Source of the DNA: CAVSWN01 sp963770995
GTDB taxonomy: Bacteria > Acidobacteriota > Vicinamibacteria > Vicinamibacterales > CAVVIG01
Length of the DNA: 64,000 bases
NCBI GenBank assembly: GCA_963770995.1
Contig: CAVYRS010000004.1
Coordinates: 496,001-560,000 of the forward strand
Direction of reading: 5' to 3'
Shown here piece by piece: positions 19,660-28,436 of the stretch (positions within the stretch are counted from its first letter, which is position 1; every line of letters begins with the position of its first letter). A program made the position numbers and the translations under genes. Below the pieces are notes generated by a model. It did not search any database, was not told where the DNA came from, and saw only the letters and a program-made list of their open reading frames with translations.

Positions 19660-20757
19660 ATGACTCTTGAACGTATTGCCGGTGTGTGCGTCGCGATCGG
19701 GATCGGGTCTGCCGCCGCAGCCGCTCAGCAAAGCGGGACATCAACCGGCCAGACGCCGCAGCCGCAGTCCATCCGTGTCATCGAACGCACGTATAGCTCG
19801 AGTGGCCTTGCACCCTCGCGACTCGTCGAAATTCGAAGCACATCCGACCACGGGAAGCTCGTCACCCGGACCCTTGAATTGCTCGGGACTGACGGCGGGT
19901 TGGAACCGTGGCAAGAAGTGACGACCGAGACCGTTCGGACAGGGCCCAACAGCGCGTCGACGAGAGAGGACGTCTTCAGGCTCGGCCCGCAGCGCGATCG
20001 AGTGTTGTTGAGGAGGACTCAATCGGAGCAGGAAACCTCAACGGACGGAAACAACAGGTCTGTTCACAACACCTGGCTCACTGACCTCGATGGCGGCCTC
20101 GGCTTGGCGTCCCGGCAGATTGAAGAGACGAGATCCATCGCCCCTGGCGTTCGTAGCTCTACCAACACCCTTCTTCTACCAGGAATGAACGAGCCGCTCC
20201 GTGAGAGCGAGCGCACTGAGGATATCGAGCGACGGACCGGCCCGGCCGTCGTGCGTCGCGACAGCGCGCATCTCGTTCGCGATCTGAACGGGCGATGGCA
20301 AGCCGCAGAGACACGAAGCCAGGAGCTGCGGCAGACGGAAACCTCCGAATCGCTTGATGAGACGATCCACAGTCCGGACCTGACCGGGACATTGGTGGTC
20401 AGTAGGCGCAGCATCACGCGCCGCTCGGACGTAAACGGACGAGATGACGTCGTGACCGAAACGTATGCTCGAAACGCAGAGGGATACGTCCGATCCGACA
20501 GCCGCATGGGACTCGGCAGCCGCATCCGCACCTCGACGACTGACACTGGCGATGGCGGCCACCGCACTGTCGAAGAGGTGGAAGCGCGCAACCCGGTCAG
20601 CCCAGGCGAGCCACTTCGTCTGACCCGCCGGACCGTGACGACAGTCCGCAGGATTGGTCCCAATCGGTGGGCAACGGAGCGGCAGGTCTTCGCGCTGGAT
20701 CTCAACGGCCGAATGGCGCCGGTCATGACGGAGATTGAGGAAACGGTCGAGAAATAG
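19660..20757 (+). CDS. Secreted hypothetical protein with internal repeats
   Basis: The 365-residue product has a signal peptide (LERIAGVCVAIGIGSAAAAA) and then a hydrophilic Arg/Glu/Thr-rich body with no hydrophobic core. A loose repeat of about 60-70 residues recurs, with the pattern RTLELLGTDGGLEPWQEVTTE, LVRDLNGRWQAAETRSQELR, VFALDLNGRMAPVMTEIEE: a D-x-NG-x-[WM] turn followed by strongly charged strand. This suggests a solenoid or repeated beta-sandwich. It stands alone and is convergent with the ORF6N gene 22 bases away. I do not recognise a family. Confidence 0.6.
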   Translation: MTLERIAGVCVAIGIGSAAAAAQQSGTSTGQTPQPQSIRVIERTYSSSGLAPSRLVEIRSTSDHGKLVTRTLELLGTDGGLEPWQEVTTETVRTGPNSASTREDVFRLGPQRDRVLLRRTQSEQETSTDGNNRSVHNTWLTDLDGGLGLASRQIEETRSIAPGVRSSTNTLLLPGMNEPLRESERTEDIERRTGPAVVRRDSAHLVRDLNGRWQAAETRSQELRQTETSESLDETIHSPDLTGTLVVSRRSITRRSDVNGRDDVVTETYARNAEGYVRSDSRMGLGSRIRTSTTDTGDGGHRTVEEVEARNPVSPGEPLRLTRRTVTTVRRIGPNRWATERQVFALDLNGRMAPVMTEIEETVEK

Positions 20758-20779
20758 CGACCTCCCGCCGCCCGCGGTG

Positions 20780-21340
20780 TCAGCGTCTCACCCGCAGAAG
20801 CGCGTTGCGTGCAGCGCCCGCCTGAAATCCGATCTGCCGTCTGACCTTCGGCGCGGTGGGTTCCATGAGCTGTCGAATGGCCTCGAAGACAGCGCTGAAT
20901 TGCCCGTCGTATTTCCGTTCCAGATGATCGACCTTGCGCGCCAGCTCTGCGTGAGCCTCGATCACCACGCGCAGACGAACGAAGGCGCGAACGACCTGAA
21001 GGCTCGCCCGAACGGCGACCTGGCTATTGAGCACCGACGCGAGCATGACGACACCGTGCTCCGTGAACGCGTAGGGCGCGTGCTTGCGATGGCGGCCGCG
21101 CCCGCCGTTTAAGGTCGCATTTTGCGACCTTAAAGCGCGCGCTTCCGTCGGCGTGAGCCGGAACATGAAATCGCGCGGGAACCGCCGTCGATTGCGTTTG
21201 ACCTGCTCGTTGAGCCGCTTGGCGGACACGCCGTAGAGCCCCGCGAGATCTGAGTCGAGCAGGACTTTCTCTCCGCGCACGACGTGAATCCGCCGCTCGA
21301 TGGAACCGGATGTGAGTTGCACGCCGTGAGGTTTCGTCAT
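20780..21340 (-). CDS. ORF6N-domain protein
   Basis: ORF6N is a small DNA-binding-type domain first seen in phage and baculovirus-related proteins and now found scattered in bacterial chromosomes. The 186-residue product carries it at about residues 12-100: IHVVRGEKVLLDSDLAGLYG, RLNEQVKRNRRRFPRDFMF, LRSQNATLNGGRGRHRKHAP, YAFTEHGVVMLASVLNS. A helical C-terminal region (ELARKVDHLERKYDGQF) follows. The ATG overlaps the stop of comM in an ATGA, so it is co-translated with comM, an unusual partner. No phage genes are nearby. Confidence 0.82.
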   Translation of the reverse strand: MTKPHGVQLTSGSIERRIHVVRGEKVLLDSDLAGLYGVSAKRLNEQVKRNRRRFPRDFMFRLTPTEARALRSQNATLNGGRGRHRKHAPYAFTEHGVVMLASVLNSQVAVRASLQVVRAFVRLRVVIEAHAELARKVDHLERKYDGQFSAVFEAIRQLMEPTAPKVRRQIGFQAGAARNALLRVRR

Positions 21341-22875
21341 GAGAGCATACGAAACTGAAGGGCCTCCGCGACGTGATCGGCGGCGATCATGTCAGCGCCG
21401 GCGAGATCGGCGATCGTGCGCGCGACCTTGCGCACGCGATCGTAGGCCCGCGCGCTCAGCGCGAGCCGGCGGAGCGCGGTGTCGAGCACGCGACGGCCGG
21501 CGGCATCGAGCGCACAGTGAGCGGCCATGAGCGCCGGCGTCAGTGCGCTGTTCGATTGCACCGGCTGCTCCGCATATCGCTCGGCCTGGCGCGTCCGGGC
21601 GGCGACCACGCGCGCGCGGATCGCGGCCGAGGCTTCGCTGGCGTCGGAGGAACCGAGCAGGTCGGGCGGGACGGCGGGCACGTCGACGGTCAGATCGAGT
21701 CGATCGCGCAGCGGACCCGACAGCCGGTCGCGGTAGCGCGCGATCTGCAACGGGGTGCAGCGGCACGCGCGGCGCGGATCGCCGAGGAAGCCGCAGGGAC
21801 ACGGGTTCATCGCGCCGACGAGCATGAAGCGGCTCGGGAAGACCGTCGTCCGCGCGGCACGGGCGATCGTCACCGCGCCTTCTTCGAGCGGCTGCCGGAG
21901 CACTTCGAGCACGTGCCGGCTGAATTCGAGCATCTCGTCGAGAAACAGGACGCCGTGGTGGGCCAGGCTCACTTCGCCCGGCCGCGGCTGCGATCCGCCG
22001 CCGACGAGCGCCGCGTTCGAGATGGTGTGATGCGGCGCGCGGAACGGCCGCTCGGCGAGCAGACCGCCGCCCGCGGGCACCAGGCCGGCGACGGAGTGGA
22101 CGGTTGTCGTCTCGAGCGCTTCGTCGAGTGTCAGCGGCGGCAGGATGCCCGCGATGCGACGCGCCATCATCGTCTTGCCCGCGCCCGGAGGTCCGACGAG
22201 CAGGAGGTTGTGTTCCCCGGCCGCGGCGACTTCGAGGGCGCGGCGGGCGAGCAGCTGTCCACGGACGTCGGCGAAATCGCCGTTCAGCGTGCGCGGGACG
22301 CTGGGCAGCGCGGTGACGCGCGCGGCCTTCGTCGCCGGCTCGTTCAGCGCCTGGACGGCTTCGACCAGCGACGACACCGCGAACACATCGAGGCCTGAGA
22401 CGATCGCCGCTTCGCGGGCATTCGACGCCGCCAGGAGAATGCCGGCGAGACCGTCGCGCCGCGCCGCCGCGGCGATCGGCAACACCCCTCGCGTCGCGTG
22501 AATCGATCCGTCCAGCGACAGTTCGCCGAGCAGCACCAGGTCCGCGACGTGACGGCGTTCGACGACGCCGGAGGCCGCCAGAATTCCGAGGGCAATCGGC
22601 AAGTCGAACGAAGCGCCCGCCTTCCGCACGTCGGCGGGCGCAAGGTTCACGGTGATCTTCGTGGGCGGGAATTCGAAGCCGGAGTTGCGAATCGCACTTT
22701 TGACGCGATCGCGGCTCTCGCGCACGCTGGCGTCGGGCAGGCCGACCATCGTGAAAGACGGCAGACCGAACGACACATCGACTTCCACGTTGACGGCACA
22801 CGCCTCGACGCCGAACAGCGCCGCAGTGCGGAAACACGCGAGCATCGCGGGCGCGACATGCAAACACCCTGACAT
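21337..22875 (-). CDS. comM: YifB/ComM family magnesium-chelatase-like AAA+ ATPase
   Basis: ComM is a hexameric helicase that promotes branch migration during natural transformation; the family is widespread and also called YifB. The 512-residue product has the N-terminal Lon-protease-like domain (GLPSFTMVGLPDASVRESRD, KITVNLAPADVRKAGASFDL), the AAA+ core with Walker A LLVGPPGAGKTMMARRIAG and Walker B LFLDEMLEF, and the C-terminal four-cysteine region (NPCPCGFLGDPRRACRC). The start is ATG 22875, or ATG 22845 (MLACFRTAALFG), where many homologues begin. The neighbouring pilus genes at 34-45 kb could belong to the same competence pathway, but this is inference. Confidence 0.92.
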   Translation of the reverse strand: MSGCLHVAPAMLACFRTAALFGVEACAVNVEVDVSFGLPSFTMVGLPDASVRESRDRVKSAIRNSGFEFPPTKITVNLAPADVRKAGASFDLPIALGILAASGVVERRHVADLVLLGELSLDGSIHATRGVLPIAAAARRDGLAGILLAASNAREAAIVSGLDVFAVSSLVEAVQALNEPATKAARVTALPSVPRTLNGDFADVRGQLLARRALEVAAAGEHNLLLVGPPGAGKTMMARRIAGILPPLTLDEALETTTVHSVAGLVPAGGGLLAERPFRAPHHTISNAALVGGGSQPRPGEVSLAHHGVLFLDEMLEFSRHVLEVLRQPLEEGAVTIARAARTTVFPSRFMLVGAMNPCPCGFLGDPRRACRCTPLQIARYRDRLSGPLRDRLDLTVDVPAVPPDLLGSSDASEASAAIRARVVAARTRQAERYAEQPVQSNSALTPALMAAHCALDAAGRRVLDTALRRLALSARAYDRVRKVARTIADLAGADMIAADHVAEALQFRMLS

Positions 22876-22976
22876 CGCGCGCCGGACTCGTGGTCAACGA
22901 GTTAGCGTGTAGAGGTCGATTGCGGCTGGCAGAAACTGCGTTCGTCTCGAAGGGCCGGTACGCAGAAACTCACACT

Positions 22977-23042
22977 ACCTCCGTCCCCGGCTGTGGGACG
23001 GAGGTTGGGCAGGGGACGGAGGTTGGCCCGGGGACGGAGGTT
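22977..23042. repeat. 18-base-spaced GGGACGGAGGTT repeats
   Basis: GGGACGGAGGTT occurs at 22995-23006, 23013-23024 and 23031-23042, exactly 18 bases apart, with an inverted copy ACCTCCGTCCCC at 22977-22988. The last copy touches the stop codon of the minus-strand carboxypeptidase-regulatory-like gene. The array lies in a 166-base spacer between that gene and comM. Confidence 0.85.
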
Positions 23043-24730
23043 CAGCGCACGACGAGTCGGGGTGCGGCGGAGCCGGTTCGACCTTCCTCGAGCGCGACGC
23101 GGGCCGCGACCGCCACGAGTGACTCCAGGAACGCCGGCTCCTGCCACTCACCGGATCCGTCAGCCATCTGCACGCGGTCCAGCGCGGCGACGAAATACTC
23201 CGCAGTCGGCAGACCGCGCACGCTGAACGTCCCATCGGGTTCGGCGCGTGCGGCCTTCACAAAGCGTGAATGGCGCGTCCAGAGCTCGCGATCGACAGGG
23301 AAGACGATCACCGTGTATGGCGTGCCGAATTGCCCGCGCGGATCGACGGCCGCACCGGTGACCTCGGCGCCGCGATTGGTCAGTACGACTTCGACCTCGG
23401 TCAGCGAGTCATCCGGCCGACCGAAGGGCAGCGGCGTATCGGTGATGTCGACGCCGTTCGCGCGAATCGACCGCAGCAGCCATTGGGAGGCGCCGGCCGG
23501 ACGTAGCAGCAGCGAGCCGAAGAGCCCGTCGTACTCGAACGTCCAGTCGTCGTTGATCTTCGCGCGATACGCGCCTGGATCCGGCGACGTATCTTCGTTG
23601 ACCGTCTGGAAGTTGAACTGAAAGTCGCGCGGGAGGACACGCGACCCGCCGCCTTCGAGCGCGATGCGACCCGACACGTGAGACCCCGTCGCGGTCTGCA
23701 GCGTCAGCCCGGTCACGTCGTCGTCGCCGACCACCAGAAAACGGGTTGTGAATTCGATGCCGCTGCGCCCGCGGCCCAGCGCCTGCAGCACGTAGTCGCC
23801 AGGTGCGACGTTCAGGAACTCGAAGCGGCCGCCGGGCTGCGGACGAGCGCGGAGTGCCGGGCCCGCGAGCACGGCAGATCGGCGGGAGGCGTCGATCAAC
23901 AGAGCGCCGTCGAGCGGCTGTCCGCTCGAGTCGAGCACCGTGCCTGCGACCTTGGCGGCGCGTCCTGGTGTCAGGCGAAGGTCCAGGGCAGAGAGATCGT
24001 CGCCTGTCTTCACGGCGACTACTTCCGCATCGGCCAGGCTGTGCGCGCCGGGATAGTACGTCGGCGCGTAGCCCGGCATCCGCTGCACGCCGGTCGTCGC
24101 GGCCGCAGCCGCGATGACGTACTCGCCGGGGTCGACGTTGAACAGGCGGAAGCGCCCGAGGTCGTCGGTGCGCCGCTCGGCGCCGCTCGCCACCAGCCGC
24201 CGTCTGCCGTGGACGATCGTCATCGTGTAGATCGACACCGCGGCGCCTTCGATAGGATCGCCGTGCTCGTCGACCACGCGTCCGGCCATCGCCGACGCGG
24301 CGGGCAGCGTGAGATCGATCCGCTCGACCGTCTCCCCGTCACCGACTCTGATGCGCTTGCCGGGATCCGCTGGACGGCGCTGGCCGAACTCCATCGTTGC
24401 GAAGCCCGCCTTCCGCGCCGTCACCGTATAGGTTCCGGCGGGCACTTCCTTGAACTCGTAGCGGCCATCGGCATCACTTGCTTCGCCGATCGAGCGGCGC
24501 GTCGCGCCTTCGACCATGGCGATACGAGCAAGTCGAAGCGGCCGGCCGTCGGCAGCCGTTACGCGACCGCGAACGATCGCAGTCGCCTCGGTTCCAGGCG
24601 GAGTAGCGGCACGGGTCGTTGGCCGCACCACTTCGCCAGGCCGCTGCGGCGGGCGTGGGGTTGGCGGCTGGCCCAACGCGGACACCGCGCCGGCGACAAG
24701 CGCGAGCGCAACCAGGCAACGCCGCGTCAT
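23042..24730 (-). CDS. Secreted carboxypeptidase-regulatory-like domain protein
   Basis: The 562-residue product has a signal peptide (RRCLVALALVAGAVSALG) and several CarboxypepD_reg-like beta-sandwich units: VRGRVTAADGRPLRLARIAM with GRYEFKEVPAGTYTVTARKA, AGRVVDEHGDPIEGAAVSI with GRFRLFNVDPGEYVI, and VAGTVLDSSGQPLDGALL with GRFEFLNVAPGDYVLQALG. Such domains decorate many exported Acidobacteriota proteins and serve as adhesive or structural modules; no catalytic domain is seen. The ATG at 24730 overlaps the stop of the upstream paralogue in an ATGA, which fixes the start and shows coupling. The two genes look like a tandem duplication with strong divergence. Confidence 0.78.
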   Translation of the reverse strand: MTRRCLVALALVAGAVSALGQPPTPRPPQRPGEVVRPTTRAATPPGTEATAIVRGRVTAADGRPLRLARIAMVEGATRRSIGEASDADGRYEFKEVPAGTYTVTARKAGFATMEFGQRRPADPGKRIRVGDGETVERIDLTLPAASAMAGRVVDEHGDPIEGAAVSIYTMTIVHGRRRLVASGAERRTDDLGRFRLFNVDPGEYVIAAAAATTGVQRMPGYAPTYYPGAHSLADAEVVAVKTGDDLSALDLRLTPGRAAKVAGTVLDSSGQPLDGALLIDASRRSAVLAGPALRARPQPGGRFEFLNVAPGDYVLQALGRGRSGIEFTTRFLVVGDDDVTGLTLQTATGSHVSGRIALEGGGSRVLPRDFQFNFQTVNEDTSPDPGAYRAKINDDWTFEYDGLFGSLLLRPAGASQWLLRSIRANGVDITDTPLPFGRPDDSLTEVEVVLTNRGAEVTGAAVDPRGQFGTPYTVIVFPVDRELWTRHSRFVKAARAEPDGTFSVRGLPTAEYFVAALDRVQMADGSGEWQEPAFLESLVAVAARVALEEGRTGSAAPRLVVR

Positions 24731-26466
24731 CGGGGTACCGGCCATTCGAGCGCGATCGACTTCGTCTCGCCGTCGCCGATCGTCACCCTCGTCGCGCCGT
24801 CGCGGAATTGATCGAAGAACGCAGGCGTCTGCCACAGGAGGTCGTCCACGTTCGTCGTGGATGCAACGAGATAGTCTCCTGGTGACAGGTCGTCGACGAA
24901 GAATCGCCCGAGCTGATCGGGCCGCACCCAGCGCGCGCGGCGCGGCGCCTGCCGCGGATCGCTGGGAAACAGGAGGACCGACACCGACCAAACTGTCGAT
25001 TTCTCGGGCGAGCCGATCAGCGTCCCGGTCAGGGATGCGGTTCGCTCGGTCATCAGGATCACGACATCCCGAAGGTTCTCGCCGCCTTTGAAGTCCACCG
25101 GCACGTCGAGGATGTTCCGGCCTCCGGCGATGATCGACGTCGGCCGCCAGCCGCGCGCTTCCGGCGCAACGCGGATCTCGACGATTCCGATCAAATTGGA
25201 GAGCGTGAATGAGCCGTCGCCGCGAACCCGAGCCGGCCGCGACGTCAGGCCTGGAAGCTGGAACACGGCCCGATCAGGCGGCCTGGCCGTGACCTCGAGC
25301 GCGCTGGGCCGGCGCGCCGTCCCCTCGAACACGACCCGTCCGGCGACGGTTGCACCCCTGGCCAGCACCAGTTCGACGCCGGTGATGTCCGTTCGGTCGA
25401 CGGTCAGCCGAGTCATCGCGACCATGCCGTCCGTCTGAGCAGTGAGCGTGTAGTCGCCCGGCACGAGCCGCATGCTGAACTCACCGCTCTCCTGAACGGT
25501 AGTCGGCTGGCCGCCAACCGCCGCGCTCACGCCGTCGCCGCTCGACGTGGCCAGCACACCCGCCTGCACGGCGAGGCCGCGCGGATCGACGACGCGTCCG
25601 CTGACCGTCGGCGTCACCAGCGAGTCCAGCGTGAATGCGACGTCGATCGAGCTGGCTTCCTCACCGGCTCGCAGTCCGACGGGCCGAGCCTGAGTCAGAA
25701 ATGGCGTCTGCGGGTAGAACACGCTCCGCACTCGAAAGCCGGGGTCGGTCCCCGGCATGGGGATCGACGGACCCGCTCTGCCGACGACATTGACCACATA
25801 CGCGCCGGGCGCCAACCCGCCAATGCGGTACTCGCCGCGGTCGTCGGTGGTCGCGAAGCGGCCCACGGCTTGAAACTGCAATCGGCCGTTCACCGGCGCC
25901 GCCCGGCCGACGGAGACGGTCATGTCGGTGACCGGTTCTCCCGCGTCGTCCACGACCCGTCCAGCGATGGCCGCGCCCTTGTTCAGAGCGATCTCGAAAC
26001 CCTCAAGCGACTGCCCAGCGTCGAGCGCGATCACGGCCGCCGGTTCCCAAAACGTGCGTGCGCCAAGGGTCGTTGGAGCAAAACCTGATTTCCAGGCGGA
26101 AAGGGTGTAGCGACCGCCGGTGACAGCCGTGAACTCGAATCGACCGTCGGTGTCGGCGTAAATGGGGTCGAGCCTCTCGCCGACGCTGGGGATGAGATCG
26201 ACTCGGGCTTTGCGGACTGGCTCGCGGCTGTCGGCCGCGATCACACGGCCACGAATGGTACCCGAAGCCGTGAGCGGGGCAGTGCCGTCCCGGGACGACG
26301 ATTGAGCCTGAACGAATGTCAGCAGCGAGGCGCTGAGGATTACGAGCGACAGAATCGCTCGTCCTGAGCCTGTCGTCCTTCGACCGTGCTCAGGACGACC
26401 CTGAGGCCCTCGAAGGGTCGAAAGACGAGCTCGTGGTGCGACAAACTCACCACGAGCGTCTGACAA
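24727..26466 (-). CDS. Secreted carboxypeptidase-regulatory-like domain protein, paralogue
   Basis: This product (about 579 residues from TTG 26466) has the same plan as the gene it is coupled to: a hydrophobic export signal (AILSLVILSASLLTFVQAQ), then beta-sandwich units such as IRGRVIAADSREPVRKARVD with GRFEFTAVTGGRYTLSAWKS, AGRVVDDAGEPVTDMTVSV with GEYRIGGLAPGAYVVNVVG, and VSGRVVDPRGLAVQAGVL. The start is unsure: no ATG or GTG lies in frame near the signal peptide because a repeat element (26358-26457) directly abuts and encodes its first residues. TTG 26466 is the first possible start upstream and would leave a long basic leader. Confidence 0.72.
   Translation of the reverse strand: MSDARGEFVAPRARLSTLRGPQGRPEHGRRTTGSGRAILSLVILSASLLTFVQAQSSSRDGTAPLTASGTIRGRVIAADSREPVRKARVDLIPSVGERLDPIYADTDGRFEFTAVTGGRYTLSAWKSGFAPTTLGARTFWEPAAVIALDAGQSLEGFEIALNKGAAIAGRVVDDAGEPVTDMTVSVGRAAPVNGRLQFQAVGRFATTDDRGEYRIGGLAPGAYVVNVVGRAGPSIPMPGTDPGFRVRSVFYPQTPFLTQARPVGLRAGEEASSIDVAFTLDSLVTPTVSGRVVDPRGLAVQAGVLATSSGDGVSAAVGGQPTTVQESGEFSMRLVPGDYTLTAQTDGMVAMTRLTVDRTDITGVELVLARGATVAGRVVFEGTARRPSALEVTARPPDRAVFQLPGLTSRPARVRGDGSFTLSNLIGIVEIRVAPEARGWRPTSIIAGGRNILDVPVDFKGGENLRDVVILMTERTASLTGTLIGSPEKSTVWSVSVLLFPSDPRQAPRRARWVRPDQLGRFFVDDLSPGDYLVASTTNVDDLLWQTPAFFDQFRDGATRVTIGDGETKSIALEWPVPR
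26358..26457. repeat. Inverted repeat (CGTCCTGAG/CTCAGGACG) at the 5' end of a secreted-protein gene
   Basis: CGTCCTGAG at 26359 faces CTCAGGACG at 26389; CCTTCGACC and GGCCCTCGAAGGGTCGA form a second inverted pair, and CGTGGTG/CACCACG (26432 and 26448) a third. The element is read through in frame and contributes the residues just before the signal peptide of the downstream minus-strand protein. Confidence 0.7.
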
Positions 26467-26474
26467 GACGCGGG

Positions 26475-28217
26475 CTAGTTCGCGACGTGGTAGACGGTGA
26501 TGCGTTGGCCAGCGGTGAGGCGGTCGCCGGAAATGCGCGGATTCCACGTCTTGATGGACGCCACGGTCGTACGGTAAAGCCGGGCGATCGACGCCAGCGT
26601 ATCACCACGCCGTACTTCGTAGACGCCTTTCACGCGATTCGAATTGGCGGCTGCTCGCGCCAGCTCGCCGGTCTGCGTGACAGTCCGGCGCGCCTCGGTC
26701 GTCGGGATGCTGCGCTCGGCGCGGGCCGCCATGAGAGCCGTCGTCTCTGCTGGGACGATCAGTTTTTGGCCAACTGTGACACGGGACGTGGCCTTCAGAT
26801 AGTTCGCGTCAGCCAGGTCGGCCTTGTTGACGCGAAGCTTTCGGGCGATCAGCGGTAGCGTGTCCCCACGCTTGACGATGTAGTAGTTGAGCGAGGCGAG
26901 ATCGGTCGTGGAGGTCTCCTCCAGCCGCGCCAGGACGGTTTCTGCCGTGCCGACGGGAACCTTCAATTCGTAGTCCGTAGACTGGACCGGTGTCGTCCAG
27001 CGACGGAGCTCGGGGTTCAGCGACTGGATATGGTCGATGGGCGAGTCGGTCCATTCCGCGATCCGCCGCAAGTCCACCGGACGGGGAAGCGCGACCTTCT
27101 CGACGGCGGCTGGCTCTTCCGAGTCGAACTCGAAGCCGTACTGCGCGGGATTGCGCGCGATGACGATGGCCGCGAGAATCATCGGAACGTACTCGCGGGT
27201 CTCGCGGGGGAGCAGCTTCGGCTTCTGTGCCAGATCCCAGAAGTCGTCCATATTGCCGCGCTTCATGGCCCGCTGCAGCCGTCCGGGCCCGCCGTTGTAC
27301 GACGCCAGGGCCAGGTGCCAATCCCCATTGAAGAGCGTGCTCAGCGTCCGGAGGTACTTCGCCGCTGCGACAGTCGCCTTTTCCGGATCCGACCGTTCGT
27401 CGATGTACCAGTTCTGCCGCAGGCCGTTCTCCATCGCCGTGCCGGCCATGAACTGCCAGACGCCCTTGGCTTTGGCGCGCGAAAGCGCATTGGGTTTGAA
27501 CGCGCTCTCGACAAGCGGCACGTAGGCGAGGTCCAGCGGCAGGCCCTCGGCCCGGAACACGTTCTGAATCATGGGCAGATACTTGCTGCCCCGGCGCATG
27601 CCGTCTTCGATGAAGTCCTTCAGCCGGCCTTGGAACAGCTCGATGTAGGCCAGCACGCGCTGGTTGAACGGAATCGGCACGTCGTGAACCACCGGATCGG
27701 ACGCGACGGCCTGCTTCAGCTCTGGTGGGGCCGTGGGCGTGGGAACGACGGTTGTCGAGAGAGCCAGCAACTGGTCGATCGACGCCGGCTCGTATTTCTT
27801 CTCCGTGAAGCCGTCGCCTTCGGCCAGCGCGCGAACCTCGTAGGCGCTGATCCGATCGACGAGACGGTCGAAGAACTCGCGGATGCGTGGCTCGGTCCGT
27901 GCCCCGTACGACGACTCGAGCAGCACGTCCACGGCGCGATTGAACTCTTGCTTCGCAGCCTCGAAATGGCCCTGTTCCAGTTCCTGTTGGCCCGTCTTGA
28001 AGTGCCGTTCCGCGGTCGCGATCAACGTCTGAACCGGGTCGTCGGCAGGAACGGGACCTACGAGCTGGGCGGGCTGTGCGGGTGCTGATTCGACGGCTGG
28101 TGCGACGGCGACGGTTGCCGGACGAGTCTGGGAATGAAGGCTGGATCCGCAGGCTGCAACTAGAGGAAGTAGCGCAACGACGACCCGACAACGCCAATCA
28201 AATCCACATCGAATCAT
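26475..28217 (-). CDS. MltD-like membrane-bound lytic murein transglycosylase with LysM domains
   Basis: Lytic transglycosylases cut the glycan strand of peptidoglycan and form 1,6-anhydroMurNAc ends. The 580-residue product is a lipoprotein (lipobox LVAAC, Cys23). A helical region is followed by the SLT domain with catalytic Glu237 in YVPLVESAFKPNALSRAKA, then KGVWQFM, YIDERSDPEKATVAAAKYL and LALASYNGGPGRL. Two LysM modules follow: YIVKRGDTLPLIARKL with TVGQKLIVP, and YEVRRGDTLASIARLY with TAGQRITVY. The order lipobox-SLT-LysM-LysM is that of MltD. An upstream hairpin and a possible promoter (28345-28374) precede it. The released sugars could feed the amino-sugar pathway encoded at 45.6-52.7 kb. 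Confidence 0.92.
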   Translation of the reverse strand: MIRCGFDWRCRVVVALLPLVAACGSSLHSQTRPATVAVAPAVESAPAQPAQLVGPVPADDPVQTLIATAERHFKTGQQELEQGHFEAAKQEFNRAVDVLLESSYGARTEPRIREFFDRLVDRISAYEVRALAEGDGFTEKKYEPASIDQLLALSTTVVPTPTAPPELKQAVASDPVVHDVPIPFNQRVLAYIELFQGRLKDFIEDGMRRGSKYLPMIQNVFRAEGLPLDLAYVPLVESAFKPNALSRAKAKGVWQFMAGTAMENGLRQNWYIDERSDPEKATVAAAKYLRTLSTLFNGDWHLALASYNGGPGRLQRAMKRGNMDDFWDLAQKPKLLPRETREYVPMILAAIVIARNPAQYGFEFDSEEPAAVEKVALPRPVDLRRIAEWTDSPIDHIQSLNPELRRWTTPVQSTDYELKVPVGTAETVLARLEETSTTDLASLNYYIVKRGDTLPLIARKLRVNKADLADANYLKATSRVTVGQKLIVPAETTALMAARAERSIPTTEARRTVTQTGELARAAANSNRVKGVYEVRRGDTLASIARLYRTTVASIKTWNPRISGDRLTAGQRITVYHVAN

Positions 28218-28285
28218 GCTGGGCGCTCCGCGATCCGGTCCGACCCCGCGGGTCGTCCGTGTCGTAAGTCGCCCCCACCGTCACT

Positions 28286-28374
28286 GCGGGGGCTGAACGG
28301 TAATACGTGTGAGGGCAGCTGAGCCCCCGCTCAAAGGTCCGGGCACGTTACCATTCAGACGAGCTGTGGGTCAA
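28286..28374 (-). promoter_or_regulatory. Possible sigma-70 promoter and leader hairpin upstream of mltD-like gene
   Basis: On the minus strand TTGACC (28374-28369) is followed after 18 bases by TAACGT (28350-28345), a fair -35/-10 pair. Downstream in the would-be leader, GCGGGGGCT (minus strand, 28330-28322) pairs with AGCCCCCGC (28294-28286). The 218 bases between the mltD-like gene and the aldehyde dehydrogenase contain no gene. Confidence 0.35.
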
Positions 28375-28436
28375 CAATAATGTAACCGCGTAAGTTCAGC
28401 TGGCTCAGCATTTGCGCAAATCTGAGCAGCGAAGGA

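Noticed and set aside
20780..21340. ORF6N protein as evidence of a prophage
   Set aside because: No integrase, structural or lysis genes lie nearby and base composition matches the neighbours.
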